The notes: a model not told the origin generated them from the sequence alone. A DNA stretch of 64,000 bases from Trypanosoma brucei gambiense DAL972 (GCF_000210295.1 NC_026743.1:3596001-3660000), one strand, 5' to 3'; shown: positions 30,169-42,402, numbered from the stretch's first letter. Translations and numbers: made by a program.

Positions 30169-33100
30169 TTCCATATATGTTCAATGCCGTGATATGCATT
30201 TGGATGACTATCGTAGTTGTTTTTTAACTATCAATTTTACCTCTATTTTAGAGCCCTGCAGCATTTACTATCCATGTCTTTTTTTTTTTTTCGTTTTTAG
30301 CTTTCACGTTCACCTTCCTAATTCCCCTCATCCTTGTTGTTATTGGTACTATTGTTATTGTTATTGTTATTACTATTATTTATTGATTTGTTCATGCGGT
30401 CAGGGTATCTTTCGGGTGGTGTGTTCGGTGGAATCCACAAGGATTAAAAAAAAATAAAATAATAAAACACAAAAGGAACCAAAGGGAAAGGGAAAGAAAA
30501 CGGGGGAATAGCAAGGGAGAAGGAAAAAAAACATAATAATAGTAACAGATAAGGTTTCGGGAATTGCGAGATGAAATGTGGAGCGTTGACAGCTAAAAAA
30601 AAAAAAATAAAAAAAAAATAATAACAACAATAATAATCAAGAAATTAGAAAGACTGGTGTGGATCTGTTGCCGTGGTGGCGAGTTTCGTTTTGTTGTTTT
30701 TTTTTTCTTTAGGAAAAGAGGAAAAGAGATGTACGTCGATTGCTTGTTTTGTCACACCCTTTTTTAATTTGTTTCCCTTCTTTCATATTCTCAATCCCCC
30801 TCTTTTTTTTTTGTCGCACACACGTACACACACTTTATCTTCTTCATTATTAACATATTCGTTTTTTTTGTTTTTCAGTTCTTTTGTTTTTTTTTCTACT
30901 TTTTTTTTTACTTTTAAATCTTTCGTTATGTTGAGGCCCTCATGGTCACGGCGTATTGTGTGAAGTGTAGGTGTATTCTGATGAAGATAAAAAGAAAACA
31001 ACTGTTTCCCGTTTGTTTCTTACGTCCACAAATTTCCCTTCAGAATCGTCTTTTTTTTTTTTCTTTCTCTCAATTTTTCTCCTTTTTCTTTCATCCCCCG
31101 CTCCTTCTTCACTTTTCCCTTCCCCCTGTTGTACACTTGCGGCTTTACATGCTTGACAACAGTGTGAGGCTTTTGTGCCTATTACCGTCATTATTGACAT
31201 TATTATTACTTTATTATTATTATTATTATTGCTAACGATGCTGCTATCGTTATTATGACTTGTATATCACCTCTCATGCGCTGGTTTCTTTTTTCACTTC
31301 CTTTTTTCTTTTTCTTTTTGTCACTTCTGTCCATTCCTCCTCCTCCTCCTCCTCCGATTTTTTTTTTAATTTACGGCGGTTGATGAATGAAATTCCTCTC
31401 GAATTTTATACGATTAATCTTAAAAGGAGGGGAACAAAAGAGGGGAGCGGATTTGGGGGTGAGTTTGAGTTTACGCATGAATATATATATTATATATTAT
31501 ATTAATATATGTTATATTTTATGTATATTATTCTCCAGCGTGGTAATGAGAACGGTTGAAATGTCATTGAAATATGATGGAGGGGGGGGGAAAGGAAAAG
31601 GACGGGCGGGCGGGGCGGGGGGAAACAAAAGAAAAGAAAAGAAATAAAAGATAAAAATAAAAAAAAGTAATTGGAGGGAATTATTCATATAATAGTAGTA
31701 ATAACAATAATAACTATAATGATATTTGCTGTTATTGCTACTGTTATTATTGTTGTTATTATTATTCCTCTTTTTTGTGTGTGTTTGTTTGGGGAGGGGG
31801 AGAGGAGTTGTTAATTTGTTCATCAACAATTATTTATTTATTTATTTATTTTCTCATTTTTTTTCTTTCTTTTTGCCTGTTTTGTCGTTTATTTGGTAAT
31901 TGAAGTTCATATTATTTCCTTAGATGTTGCACGAGGATTTTTCTTTTTTCTTTTTTTTAAAAAAAAAAAGAAAGTGTGGATGGATATATAAGAATGCAGG
32001 AGGAGGAGGGGGGAAAAGAAAGAATTTGTTTTGTTTTGTTTTGAAAGAAAAAAAGGGAGAAATTTCTGGGGGCTGATATTTTTTTGCATGTTATTTACTT
32101 TTTGTATTGTTCGCATGTTTTGAGGCCATGTAGTGAAATCAAATGAAAAAGAAAAAGAAAAAGAAAAAAGAAAAAAGAGAAGAGATGATTTCTTTTTCTT
32201 TTCTTCTCTCTTTTTTTTTTTTTAGCCCTCAGAGACGTCTTCGATTTCACAATTTAAATTGTTGATGTTTGTTTGTTAGTTTGTTTGTTTGTTTGTTGGT
32301 TGGTTGATGTTTTATTGTGTTATGTTTTATTACGTTTTGATGTCAGATGTCTCCCCTCCGAATCATCTTTAACTTTATTTTTAAATTCTTTTTTTTTTTA
32401 TATTTAACTTTTTTTACATATGACCCAGTGGCGGGAGCGGCGCAATTTTTCCTTTTTTTTTTTGTTGTTGTTGTTTTCAAAATGTTTTTTCCCACAACCT
32501 TTTTTTTTTTTGGTTGGTTGGTTAAGGCCCCGTAAATATCGTGTTTCTTTAGTGTTTGTGTACGCTCGAGTTGCTGTTCGAATGTTTTATTGTCACTGTT
32601 GTTGTTGTTGTTTGGAATTCGTTTCTTTTTTTTTCTTTTTTGACTTTAAAAAAAAAATTTGTGAGAGAAAAATGTGTGCGTGTTTTTTTTTTTTTGTGTG
32701 TGTGAATATGTGTAGGGTAAATGCCTTTTTCTTCTATTTTCTTTTCTTTTCTTTTTTCTTTCATTTCTGGGAAATTAACTTTTAAATGTGTGATCGTCTG
32801 TCAGATCGGACCGCCGCCGTTTCTTCTCGGCGTCATCTTTTTTTTCCCCCCTTTTTTTCCCCCTCTCGTTTCGTTTCGTTTCGTTTTTTTTTCTTTTTTT
32901 TTTGTTTTGTTTTGTTTTGTTTCCCCCCCCCCTCACAAACTTCTGCTGCGAATCACATCTTTTGCTGAATGAATAAAATGTATGTTAGTGCGTGCTTACT
33001 TTGATCATCTTTTTATCTTTTTTTTTTTTTAGAGAGAGAGAAAAAAAAACAAGATAAAAAGAAAAACAATAAATAAACTAATAAATAATTAAATAAATAA

Positions 33101-34663
33101 TCTGAAAAATCTCCTTCTCGACTTCCCCACTCTTTATGTTTGGTTGTGTCTTGACATTTTGACAGGTGCGCGCGTGTTTGTGTTTGTGTTTGTATGGGGT
33201 GGAGGGAAAATGGGATGGTTTATATAAATTTTTTTTTTTATATTTGAAAAAAAAAAGAAAGGAGAGGAGAGAAAAATAAAAATGAAAGAAAGAGACGGCA
33301 GTGAAGTGCGTTAATTGAAAATTATTAAAGGAAATATGGGAAGGGAGAAAGAGGAAATCGAGGAACGAAGGAAGGAAGGAAGGAAAGTTGAGAGGAATAA
33401 AATGGGACGAGGAATATAAGGGAGAGAAGCAAAAAAAAATAAAAATAAAAAATAAAAGTTAAAAAATGAATCATCAAAGAAGCAAAAAAATAAATAAATA
33501 AAATAATTCAACGCTTTCGTTAGTGCGTAGGTAGTAGAGGTGAAGGGGAAGGCAATACACATCGAAATACACGTATATTTACATATATATATATATATAG
33601 TTGTTTTTACCTTCCCTCTCTCCCTCTTGTCCTTTCTTTCTTTCTTTCTTTCTCTTTTGTTCCTGTATAAACATTGCTATGAATGTTCGTTTTTCCCCCT
33701 TCCCAACAGCAGAAACAACAAGGACAAGTGAACGAGATAAATAAATAAATAAATAAATGGTGCCAGTATTGGTGTTCGTGTGTGCGTATAAATGCGGTTC
33801 TGCATTCCGCTTCTTTTAGCAGAGAACTTTTTTTTTTTCATTTATCCGAAATCCTCTCGATGGGTTCCGTCATACCACGTTTGGGATTTAGTGCAACCAT
33901 TCGCCTTCGCGAAGCCTTACAGTACTGAACTCTTTTCTCTGCTGTTTTTTTTCTTTTATTAATTTAATCCCCCTCCTCTCCTTCTCTCGATCCTTGCCCG
34001 TGTGTGTATGTGTTTATATTTGCCTCTGTGTTTTTTTTTACTTGTCTGTTTGTTTGTTGATACTTCCACTTCCGTTTACGAACCTCAAATCACTTCAATT
34101 TCCTTTCTCCCCTTCTTATTGGTTATTATTTATTTATTTTTTCGATTTGCTCTATTTTTTCTGTAGCACTTATTTGCACATTGGTGTGTGTAATTATAAC
34201 TTTGGCGGTTACCACAACACGTGACATTTGCTTGCGTTTCTTATCGCGCGCGGGGGAAACATCAAGTGGATACGACAGCGTAAAAGGAAAGAACGCTAAA
34301 AAAGGAAGACGGTTAGTTGAGGATAAAGAGATAAAGAAAGAGAGTGAGAGGAAAGGAAGAAGGAAAAAAAAAAACAATAACAATAACAACAACAACAATA
34401 ATAATAATAAAGGGAAGAAACAACTAGTGAAAAGATTGAAAGACAGGGACAACAAAACTGACGTGTGAATTCGCCGTGTTGAAATTATATTTCAGCGGCA
34501 AAAACAAAGCGGGAGGAACAACAATAGACAATATTAGGACCTGTTGTTTCGCGTTTTCTCTCTTTTTTTTTCATTCCTCCCACATCTTTGACTTCTTTTT
34601 TTTTTTCTTTGGTTTTGTGCTGCTTCGTTTTTTTTTTTTTTTTGCGTACGGCAAATACGAGCA
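29088..34663. other. Gene-free low-complexity spacer, 5.6 kb
   Basis: The longest gene-free stretch in the window. It is dominated by + strand pyrimidine tracts (29.3-31.4 kb, 32.2-33.0 kb, 33.6-34.1 kb), with purine-rich interruptions at about 30.43-30.65, 31.56-31.68, 33.24-33.50 and 34.25-34.45 kb. Repeats include (TA)n at 30138-30165, (TCC)n near 31338-31355, (GTTT)n near 32270-32300, (AAAT)n tracts, and a T8A11 palindrome at 31951-31969. No tRNA B-box with a matching A-box, snRNA or retroposon was recognised. Many AGs follow the pyrimidine tracts, so splice signals alone do not define a gene here. Confidence 0.65.
34555..34661 (+). promoter_or_regulatory. Putative spliced-leader acceptor, very close to start codon
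   Basis: About 100 nt of T-rich sequence contains no AG until 34660-34661, just two bases before the ATG at 34664. If this first AG is used, the 5' UTR is 2 nt, or 11 nt if translation starts at the second ATG (34673). An AG upstream of the tract is the alternative. Confidence 0.45.
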
Positions 34664-34978
34664 ATGAAACGAATGGCGTCTTTTGGGTTAATTGCGCTTG
34701 TGGGACCGCTGTTGTTTGCGACGATGTGCGCGTCAGCTGCGATGGCCGGTGCGGGTTCTGCAGCGTTTCCTCGTCGATTAAAGTTTGGTGATGTACCGGT
34801 GGCTCCTTCACCAATAGAGCCGATGTCTTCCGAATCTCGACAATATTTAATTGGTATTTTCAGTGCTCTTTTTGTATCGGTAGCTGTCATTCTTGCTGTA
34901 CGTGCCCTCATGATGGTGGATTACAGTAATGATACGTTGCTTATGGTGGAAATGCCAGAACCTGTGGCAAACATGTGA
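34664..34978 (+). CDS. Small signal-peptide/single-TM protein, possibly V-ATPase-associated
   Basis: A 104-residue protein. Residues 1 to about 28 form a signal peptide (MKRMASFGLIALVG then an Ala-rich cleavage region). About 30 luminal residues follow, including PRRLKFGDVPVAP. One transmembrane helix spans about 60-84 (YLIGIFSALFVSVAVILAV), ending in a short tail ALMMVDYSNDTLLM. The TM-plus-tail pattern, a hydrophobic helix followed by M-x-D-Y-x-N-D-x-L-L, resembles the C-terminus of ATP6AP2/renin receptor (NMDPGYDSIIY), an accessory subunit inside the V-ATPase rotor. Some protists are thought to have only a short version of this protein. The match is by eye and weak; it could be another small secretory-pathway membrane protein. 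The coding frame is believable because of its clear topology inside otherwise low-complexity DNA. A second in-frame ATG at codon 4 may be the true start. Confidence 0.7.
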   Translation: MKRMASFGLIALVGPLLFATMCASAAMAGAGSAAFPRRLKFGDVPVAPSPIEPMSSESRQYLIGIFSALFVSVAVILAVRALMMVDYSNDTLLMVEMPEPVANM

Positions 34979-35486
34979 GAAGGTTGTAGTAGAAGGGGAA
35001 GTAACAAACTCGGAGCACTTGTTCGTGGCTGGTATATGGACATTTCTCCGTTCTTTACTTCCTTTTTCTTTTTTTTTCTTTTAAAAAGAAAAGAGGAGAA
35101 AAGAAAAGAAAAGAAATCCCCTCTCTTTCTCTTTCTTTCTTTACCTTTCTTTCCTCTTTTCTTTTTTTTTGTTTTTTGCTGTTTCCGCTTCTACAAAATT
35201 TGAAATGCGAAACTGTTCATTGGATGGAAGTATCCACACGAAGGGAAGGAGGGAGGGAGGAGGGGGGAGAGAGAGATCTCATGCGGCGGAAGCATCCACT
35301 ACTTTCCGCTACTGCTGTTGGTCGTGGTGTTTTTTTTTTTTCGTTAGTATAAATTTTAACTTGCTTGCTTGCTTGTTTATTTCATCTATCCCCTTTTGTA
35401 AACCGCGATTTGGAGTAAGCACCGTTGAGTATCTGTTAAGCAACGCGGGAAGCAAAACGATAGGAGAGTGGAACAAAGAAGGGAAA
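34979..35486. other. Spacer and 5' UTR of the CYTH gene
   Basis: No separate gene. Pyrimidine tracts occur at 35055-35185 and 35330-35345. The CYTH reading frame is open through this region but contains homopolymer translation and a likely splice acceptor, so it is treated as untranslated. Confidence 0.6.
35330..35347 (+). promoter_or_regulatory. Putative spliced-leader acceptor for tandem-CYTH gene
   Basis: A T-run is followed by CGTTAG with AG at 35346-35347. Use of this site would exclude the in-frame ATG at 35205 and make the ATG at 35487 the first usable start (5' UTR about 139 nt). Confidence 0.45.
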
Positions 35487-37304
35487 ATGACACGCATGCG
35501 AGTGGACGCTAAGTTGCTCTTGAAAAGCGAAGACGACTTCCGACGCCTGTTGGAGCTGCTGCGGCCATTCCATTTACGCACGTGGAAGTATGAAGATTTT
35601 TACTTTGATACACCTAACTTCCTTTTGATGGCGAAGGACGTGCAGCTTCGGCTTCGAGTGCCTTTTAAGTCTTCCGACGGTAAAGATGAGAAGTTGGCAG
35701 GCGCTCAGGGCTCGAATATGCTTTGCCATGTTTCTCTCACTCTCAAGACTAACAGTTCGGTCGATGTCGGTGGACAAACTGCTGGCATTTTTGAAATGTT
35801 TCCGTTTACACCGAAAGATGTTGATGACATGCTGCAGGAAGATTCATTGGTTAGCGTGTTGAAGAATCGTAGCAGCGATGAACCTGCTAAGACGGTTTTG
35901 GAATATCTAACAAGGGCTTCTGAGGAATATGGCGAGGAGTTGGTACTGACGCGCTTTGCCAGTTTTGAGACAACTCGAAGGCAATACAAGTTTGTGCCAC
36001 ATCTTGGCTTTGGTAGCACACCCAGTTCCGACAAAGATGTTGCATCGGAAAAGAATAAATCAGACCCACCACGCTTTTATGTGGACGAAGTACCAATGGG
36101 TGATTTCAAATCTTATGAAGTAGAAATGCAAGGTGTTACTGATCCACTCGCAGACGTCTGTCAAGATTTGATGGATTACCTGAACGAGAAAGGCATAGAA
36201 TTTACCCACAGCTTATCTGGAAAGCTGAATCGCTTCATGACCCGCACCTTGGAGCTTGAAGAAATGAAGGAAGAATCCCAGTGTGTACGTCTCCGCATCA
36301 AGGGAAACAAGGGTTATGAAGAGGTATGTAGATGGCAAAACGAGGAGAATGAGATCAGTCTCGATCCGATTCCAAAGCGCGGGGCTCCACCTGTAGATAA
36401 CGATAAGCCTACCTTTGGAGTGACGCAAATGGCATCTTCCTTGTTAGGGTTGGGGCCACTTACTTCACAGGCTTCCCGAATGACACATTCGCAGAGCGTA
36501 CGACTAAAGAGAATTCGAGAGGGCAATCATGGTGACGAAGAGTATTTTGAAAACTATTTTTTCGATGATCGCCCCAATGGAACCTTGGCAGCTAAAAAGT
36601 ATACACTACGGTTGAGATGTTGCAACCCCCCTACCGCCTTCAGCCTCGAGCTTCGGAAAGAAAAATGGAGCGCTGGTGGTGTGAAGGGTTACGAGCGGAG
36701 ACGCGCGTACATATCCGGTGATGTAGCTCGACTTATGCTCCGCGACCCTAATAAATTTTTGAATTCACTATCTTCTCAGAGTAGTCTTGGTCATTTGCTA
36801 CGACGGGACATGGGACTGCAGAAGCTAACCATCGTGGGTTACTGTAAAACGCATCGCATCACATATAATGGTAAGATTATCGAGAGAACAATGGTGGAAG
36901 ACTCCCAGAGAACACAGAACGGTAACGCGGGAAAGGTGGCGGCACGACCACCCGATGTGGAATTCACTCTTTTTCATGGACCGTCTAGCGCGGGGTGTAG
37001 AGGTGAATTTTCCATCCAGTTAAACCGCATCATGGTTGATACCGGTAGTGATCCTGTGAAAGTCGCAAAAAGGGCATCAGAGGAACGTTGTTGCTCCATT
37101 TTTAACCCCCGTGGCTGCTCTCCCTTCCCGCGGGAACCATCAGAGACGGAATCGTATGAAGTGAAGTTGGCTGGACTTCCTGAAGGTTTGGCTGCTACAG
37201 CAGAGGACTGGCTGGTTTCTCAGCTTCACCAGCGCCAAGTGCAGTGGGAAGTAGTTATGTCTGCTGGCATGGGGCAGTATCATCCTTCCTTGGCTGCAGC
37301 GTAA
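35487..37304 (+). CDS. Tandem CYTH-domain (triphosphate tunnel) protein
   Basis: A 605-residue protein counted from the ATG at 35487. The frame is open further upstream from a TTG at 35169 and has another ATG at 35205, but that stretch encodes homopolymer-like sequence and contains a probable splice acceptor. The first CYTH-like domain covers about residues 1-245: YEDFYFDTPNF, VQLRLRVP and a late FYVDEV...GDFKSYEVEMQ strand pair, all typical of the family. A second copy covers about 330-600: ENYFFDD, YTLRLRCC, FSLELRKEK and a final ESYEVKLAGL. CYTH enzymes hydrolyse or bind triphosphates such as thiamine triphosphate, tripolyphosphate or nucleotides. The N-terminal metal-binding ExExK signature reads RVDAK in copy one and is not recognisable in copy two, so catalytic competence is doubtful. 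No membrane segments are seen. Confidence 0.8.
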   Translation: MTRMRVDAKLLLKSEDDFRRLLELLRPFHLRTWKYEDFYFDTPNFLLMAKDVQLRLRVPFKSSDGKDEKLAGAQGSNMLCHVSLTLKTNSSVDVGGQTAGIFEMFPFTPKDVDDMLQEDSLVSVLKNRSSDEPAKTVLEYLTRASEEYGEELVLTRFASFETTRRQYKFVPHLGFGSTPSSDKDVASEKNKSDPPRFYVDEVPMGDFKSYEVEMQGVTDPLADVCQDLMDYLNEKGIEFTHSLSGKLNRFMTRTLELEEMKEESQCVRLRIKGNKGYEEVCRWQNEENEISLDPIPKRGAPPVDNDKPTFGVTQMASSLLGLGPLTSQASRMTHSQSVRLKRIREGNHGDEEYFENYFFDDRPNGTLAAKKYTLRLRCCNPPTAFSLELRKEKWSAGGVKGYERRRAYISGDVARLMLRDPNKFLNSLSSQSSLGHLLRRDMGLQKLTIVGYCKTHRITYNGKIIERTMVEDSQRTQNGNAGKVAARPPDVEFTLFHGPSSAGCRGEFSIQLNRIMVDTGSDPVKVAKRASEERCCSIFNPRGCSPFPREPSETESYEVKLAGLPEGLAATAEDWLVSQLHQRQVQWEVVMSAGMGQYHPSLAAA

Positions 37305-37649
37305 AACTATCAATAGATTTATTACTATTATTATATTTAAATATATATTACTTTGGAGGGAACGACCTTTCCCCTTTTTGCCCTCTGTTTACCGGGGATA
37401 TATATATATATTTATATCGAACTCTCCGGATTAAGGACTGCTTTGTTGTTGTTGTTGTTATTGTTGTGCAGGTTTATATAAGGGAAAGTGAATGAAGGAG
37501 TAAGGACCAGCATATTTGACATCTGTAACCATTCGTGTAGCCATTGCGCTATACTCCTTTTTCTATCAACTCCTTGTTGCATCAGTTGCGAGAATTTCCA
37601 TGAAGTGTGTGAGAGAAGGCTGCGGTTTTGTGACGGTAATTTCTCTCTA

Positions 37650-37686
<37 letters not shown>

Positions 37687-38486
37687 TTTATATATATATT
37701 TTTAAATTATCTTCCTCCCATATTCATTCGTGGGATGTTGTTCCTGACCACATCAACAGGGTGGGAAGGAAGGGGGGAAATTCGGAAAGAGGTTTGATGT
37801 TCCACTTCAAAAACACAGCACACATAAGAGGAAAACAAGAAAAGAAAAAAAAAGAAGAGAAGCGTCTTTTTTCTTTTTTTCATTTATTATTATTTCTTTT
37901 CTTTCCTTTTTAGGGAGGACTCACAACTTGTGGGGCTAAATCACATTATTATTGTGATCGTTGTGACCATGTGTTTGCATGTCGTATGTTTCTCGCACCT
38001 CTTTGTTGGATTTCCCTTCGATTTGTGGTTATTAGGCGGAACCGTCAGAAGGAATGCTGCGGTGCTGGGGAAGTAATTCTTTTTTATATAAATAATTAAA
38101 TATATATATATATATATATTATATGAGTTGAAATGGCGATGCAACAACGGTTTGAATGAAATTCATTTGGTGGTTAGTTGTTACTTGCTTTTTTTTTTTA
38201 AAAAAAAACATTAGAAGAAGGAAAGGAAAACAATGTAACATCGGTTGTGAATAGTATGTTTTTGCCACTAACTTAAAATTAAAGCTAAAGGGGGAAAGAC
38301 TAGTGGCAGGAAGTTGTGATTTAGAGGTGATGAAATAATTAATAAAAAAAAAGGGAGAAAATATTTATTTATTTGCGTGTTTGTGCATGCGCGCGTAGGG
38401 AGGGAGGGGGGGGGACAGCACTGAAGTGATAATGGTGAGGTGGGTGGAGGAGAGGAGGAAAAAAAAAAGAAAAAGAAGAAGTTGGG

Positions 38487-38488
<2 letters not shown>

Positions 38489-38526
<38 letters not shown>
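38489..38526. repeat. (AT)19 microsatellite
   Basis: A perfect AT dinucleotide tract in the CYTH-H3V spacer. Shorter TA tracts lie at 1371-1396, 25764-25789, 30138-30165 and 39645-39672. Confidence 0.95.
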
Positions 38527-38528
<2 letters not shown>

Positions 38529-38813
38529 TTTTATGGTGGTATTTTCTCACTGCTGCTTTAACCGCTCGTTACATATTCCTTTATTTTTCTCTCTTTTTCT
38601 CTTTATCATTTATCATTTTTTATTTTCGCGGATGTTGATGTTGTTGTTGTTGTTGTTGCCACATATTTACCCCGTAGCGGTGTTTTTTTTTTTTCCTTCT
38701 TCTTCCCTTCACCTTTTTTTTTGTCATCTACTTTCCAGTGTGACAAATAAGAGTGAAAAGATGATGAAGATCAGAGTCATTCCATTACATACTTGTGTGT
38801 TTGTGTTTGTGTT

Positions 38814-38846
<33 letters not shown>

Positions 38847-39283
38847 ATTTGAGTGTGTGCTTGTATGTATGTTTGTTGGTTTTTTTTTCTTCTTCATCCT
38901 CTCTCTCTCTCCCTCGGTTTGTTTTCAGCGTAATATTGAAACCGGGAAGTGAATGTGTCCAAAACTGCGTCACGAATTGTGCTTTAGATAAAAATTACAC
39001 TCTTCTTCTTATTTTATTTTATTTTTTAATTTTTTTTTATTTTCTCCCTCCCTCACCACTCACCACTACCACTACCACCACACTTAAACACACACACTCC
39101 CTCCCTTATGCAAATACTGCAGCAACTGAAAATGTTATCTTTTGTGGGTTCTTACTAATTATTCGTGCACATTTTTTTTTCTTCTATCTATTTATTTTAC
39201 TCTTCACAACAAAAAATATACAATATATATATATATAACTTATTATTTGTGAAAGGAAAACTTTCCATCAAGTGAAAAGAATA

Positions 39284-39306
39284 TTTTTTTTCTTTTCTTT
39301 TTTAAG
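39284..39306 (+). promoter_or_regulatory. Putative spliced-leader acceptor for H3V
   Basis: A T/C tract ends in TTTAAG with AG at 39305-39306. It is the last strong pyrimidine tract before the H3V start and would give a 5' UTR of about 380 nt. The closer AG at 39675-39676 has only a (TA)n tract in front of it. Confidence 0.35.
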
Positions 39307-39677
39307 GCACCTCAAAAAAAAAAAAAAGGAAAAAGCCGAAACGCAACTCTATTTATCTCCCTTGTGCAAGAGTTTGCAAAGAAGTGAAGGAAACGCTTTT
39401 AGAAATACCTCATTACGTACCAAAATAATAATATTTATAATAAGAACATCTTTGCACACGTATATCCGTTCATCTGTGCGTTTGTGTGCTTAGGTTTTGA
39501 AAAAAAAAAAAGAAGAAAGAAAAAAGGAAAAAAAAAGGTCGGTAGCAAAGTCTTGGTGTTGGGATTAATACACCACAACAAAGAGGTTTTCAAAAAAAAA
39601 AAGAAAGAAAAAAAAGAAGGAAAAAAAAGAGATTAAGTAAAAAGATATATATATATATATATATATATATATCTTAG

Positions 39678-40106
<429 letters not shown>

Positions 40107-41265
40107 AGGAAAGAAAAGAAAAGAAAGGAAAGAAAAGAGGAGAAGAAGAGGTTCCGGAAGTATAAGCTTGAAGTTGTTACACATTCTCTTCCTCTTCCTC
40201 TTCCTTTTCCTCTTCCTCTTCCTCTTATTATTATTACTATTGTTATTATTATCATTACCTCTTATTCTTGTTTCGTTTTGTTTTGGTTCTTCTTCTTTTT
40301 TTTCTTCTTCTTTTTTGTTTGCCTGTATGTTTACATCATGCGCATAGACACAAACACGCGTGTGCAGACATATATATTATAGTACATGTACGTACGTGTG
40401 TATGCGTGTGTATTAATGTAAATGTGCAGGAGATGATGATGTTGATGATGATAGAGAGTGAATGAGTGAATGGAAGGAAATAAATGAGCGTGCGCTTTAA
40501 CGAAAGGGTTCCCCTCTCAAAAAGGAAAAAAAAAGGGTAAAAAAAGTAGGTAAAAATAAAAATAAATAAAAATAATAATATAAATAAAGGGAAGAGGGAA
40601 AGAGAAAGAAGTGTATTATATCACATTATATCACATTATATTATGGTGAGTGAGTGAGTGAGTGAGAAACGTGAAGGAACATTTTTTTTTTCTTTTCGCT
40701 GTTTTCGTTTTTCTTTTTTCTCTTTTTTCCTTTTTTTCCTTTTGAGAATTACAACAAATATGTGTTTGGCTTGTCGTATGTTTGTTGGGTTTAGTGATCG
40801 AGTTTCTGCACGCTTGTTCCTTGCTATTGTTATTTCTTTCTTTTTTAAAAAAAAAATAATTAAAAGAAAAAATAAAACAAAAAAAGAAAGAATGCGCAGG
40901 AATGTGTATCATTACCACTACAATAAAGAAGGCAAAGAAGAAGGAAAAAAAAAACACTGCAGTGATGCGAGGAAATGACGTAAAAAAGAAAAAGAAAATG
41001 TTTGACGTCACGTAACAGAGAAAATATGTGATGTGTAGAGCAAGGTGAGAGGTTTTTTTTGATTGTTTGTTTTTTCTGCTCTTTAAAAAAAAAAAATAAT
41101 AATCATTTTATTTGGTTATATGTTTTCCTTTTTTTTTTACGTTACTTTTATTACGATGTGAGCGCCGTTGTTGGACCTTTTTTTTTTAAATTCCAAACGG
41201 TTTTTCAATAAGGATAAATACAGACTCATTTACATTTTTTTATGTTTATTTTTCTATTCAACCAC

Positions 41266-41301
<36 letters not shown>
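41266..41301. repeat. (TTA)n microsatellite
   Basis: About twelve TTA units in tandem. A second (TTA)n tract of similar length occurs at 41497-41534. Confidence 0.95.
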
Positions 41302-41304
<3 letters not shown>

Positions 41305-41495
41305 GCTCCTCTTTTCATAATTCTGTTGTTGTTGTTGTTGTTTTTGTTTTCTTTTATCTTGTGACAAATTGATCAAAGTAACTGAGGCACTGCAAAAATA
41401 AAAAAATAAACGGAAAAAAAAAATATCACTTGCTCCTCCCACTCGATGATGCAATTAATTGCTGTTACGCCATCATCAACGCCGCCCAATCTGCC

Positions 41496-41536
<41 letters not shown>

Positions 41537-42362
41537 TCATGGTAATATGGTGAGTTTGCTATTTCCCATCTCGCTTATGTCTTATATAATTATTCATATA
41601 ATCATTTGTATTTATGCATATTTATGTATGTTTGTTTGAATGCTTGTGGGGGGGGGAGGGAAAGGAAAGAGTAAAGAGAGAAATATATAAGGCAAAGCAA
41701 ACAAAAAGAAAATATTATATATTTATTTATATATTTGTTGAGGAGAAAATATGCAGAAATAATTAATAACAGTAATGACAATAATAATAATAATTAAGAT
41801 GTTAGGAGAGAAGAGTTTGGTGTTTCTGTTTCTGTTTCTGTTTTGGTTTGGTTTTTTTTTTACTTTCCTTTGTGCAGCAGCAACACATAAATTTAAATAT
41901 TGTCGCGGAGGGGAGAGGAGAGGGGGAGAAAAGGGATGGAGAGGGGCAAATAAGCAAAATGAATTAGTGGAAAGATTTATATTAATTTCATATTGGTGCC
42001 AATTTACACTTTGTGGTGCTCTAAGATTCCTTTTTTTTTTGTTTCTTTTCCCTTTTCTTTTTTTGGTTATTACTAGTCTGCGTTGTTTTTAGAAATGGGA
42101 AATTGAGATCTATATAACAACAATAACAGTAATAATAAAAATAATAATAACCGCTGCTACTATTACTACTATTACTACTACAAAATATATGTATGCATTT
42201 TTCTCATTTTTTTTATAAATTTTTATTCGGTTCAGCGGTGAATTAGGGGGGAGTAAAGGGAAATGACATAATGGGACCGGGTATACAAATGCACATAATC
42301 ATCCGTTTGTATTTGTGTCCGTGTATAATTTAATGCAGTCCAAATTATGTTCTTTTTATTAC

Positions 42363-42402
42363 GTTGTTGTTGGTGGTGTTGGTGGTGGTGTCGTCGTCGG
42401 TT
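42363..42402 (+). promoter_or_regulatory. GT-rich tract, candidate Pol II initiation element
   Basis: Forty bases made of GTT, GGT and GTC units on the + strand, with almost no A. Published work on T. brucei links GT-rich sequence to dispersed Pol II initiation and H2A.Z deposition. Its location in the 4.9 kb gap just upstream of a dense + strand gene group is suggestive only. Confidence 0.25.

Noticed and set aside
29088..34663. Possible retroposon (ingi/RIME/SIDER) or repeat array in the large gap
   Set aside because: No reverse-transcriptase or endonuclease remnants, target-site duplication or element-like ends were seen; only microsatellites and homopolymers.
35169..35486. N-terminal extension of the CYTH protein
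   Set aside because: The open frame starts at TTG, contains homopolymer-encoded Phe runs and includes a good spliced-leader acceptor, so it is more likely untranslated.
38790..38846. TG-repeat tract as a telomeric or GT-rich promoter element
   Set aside because: It is a simple TG microsatellite without the GGGTTA telomere unit and lies inside the CYTH-H3V spacer.
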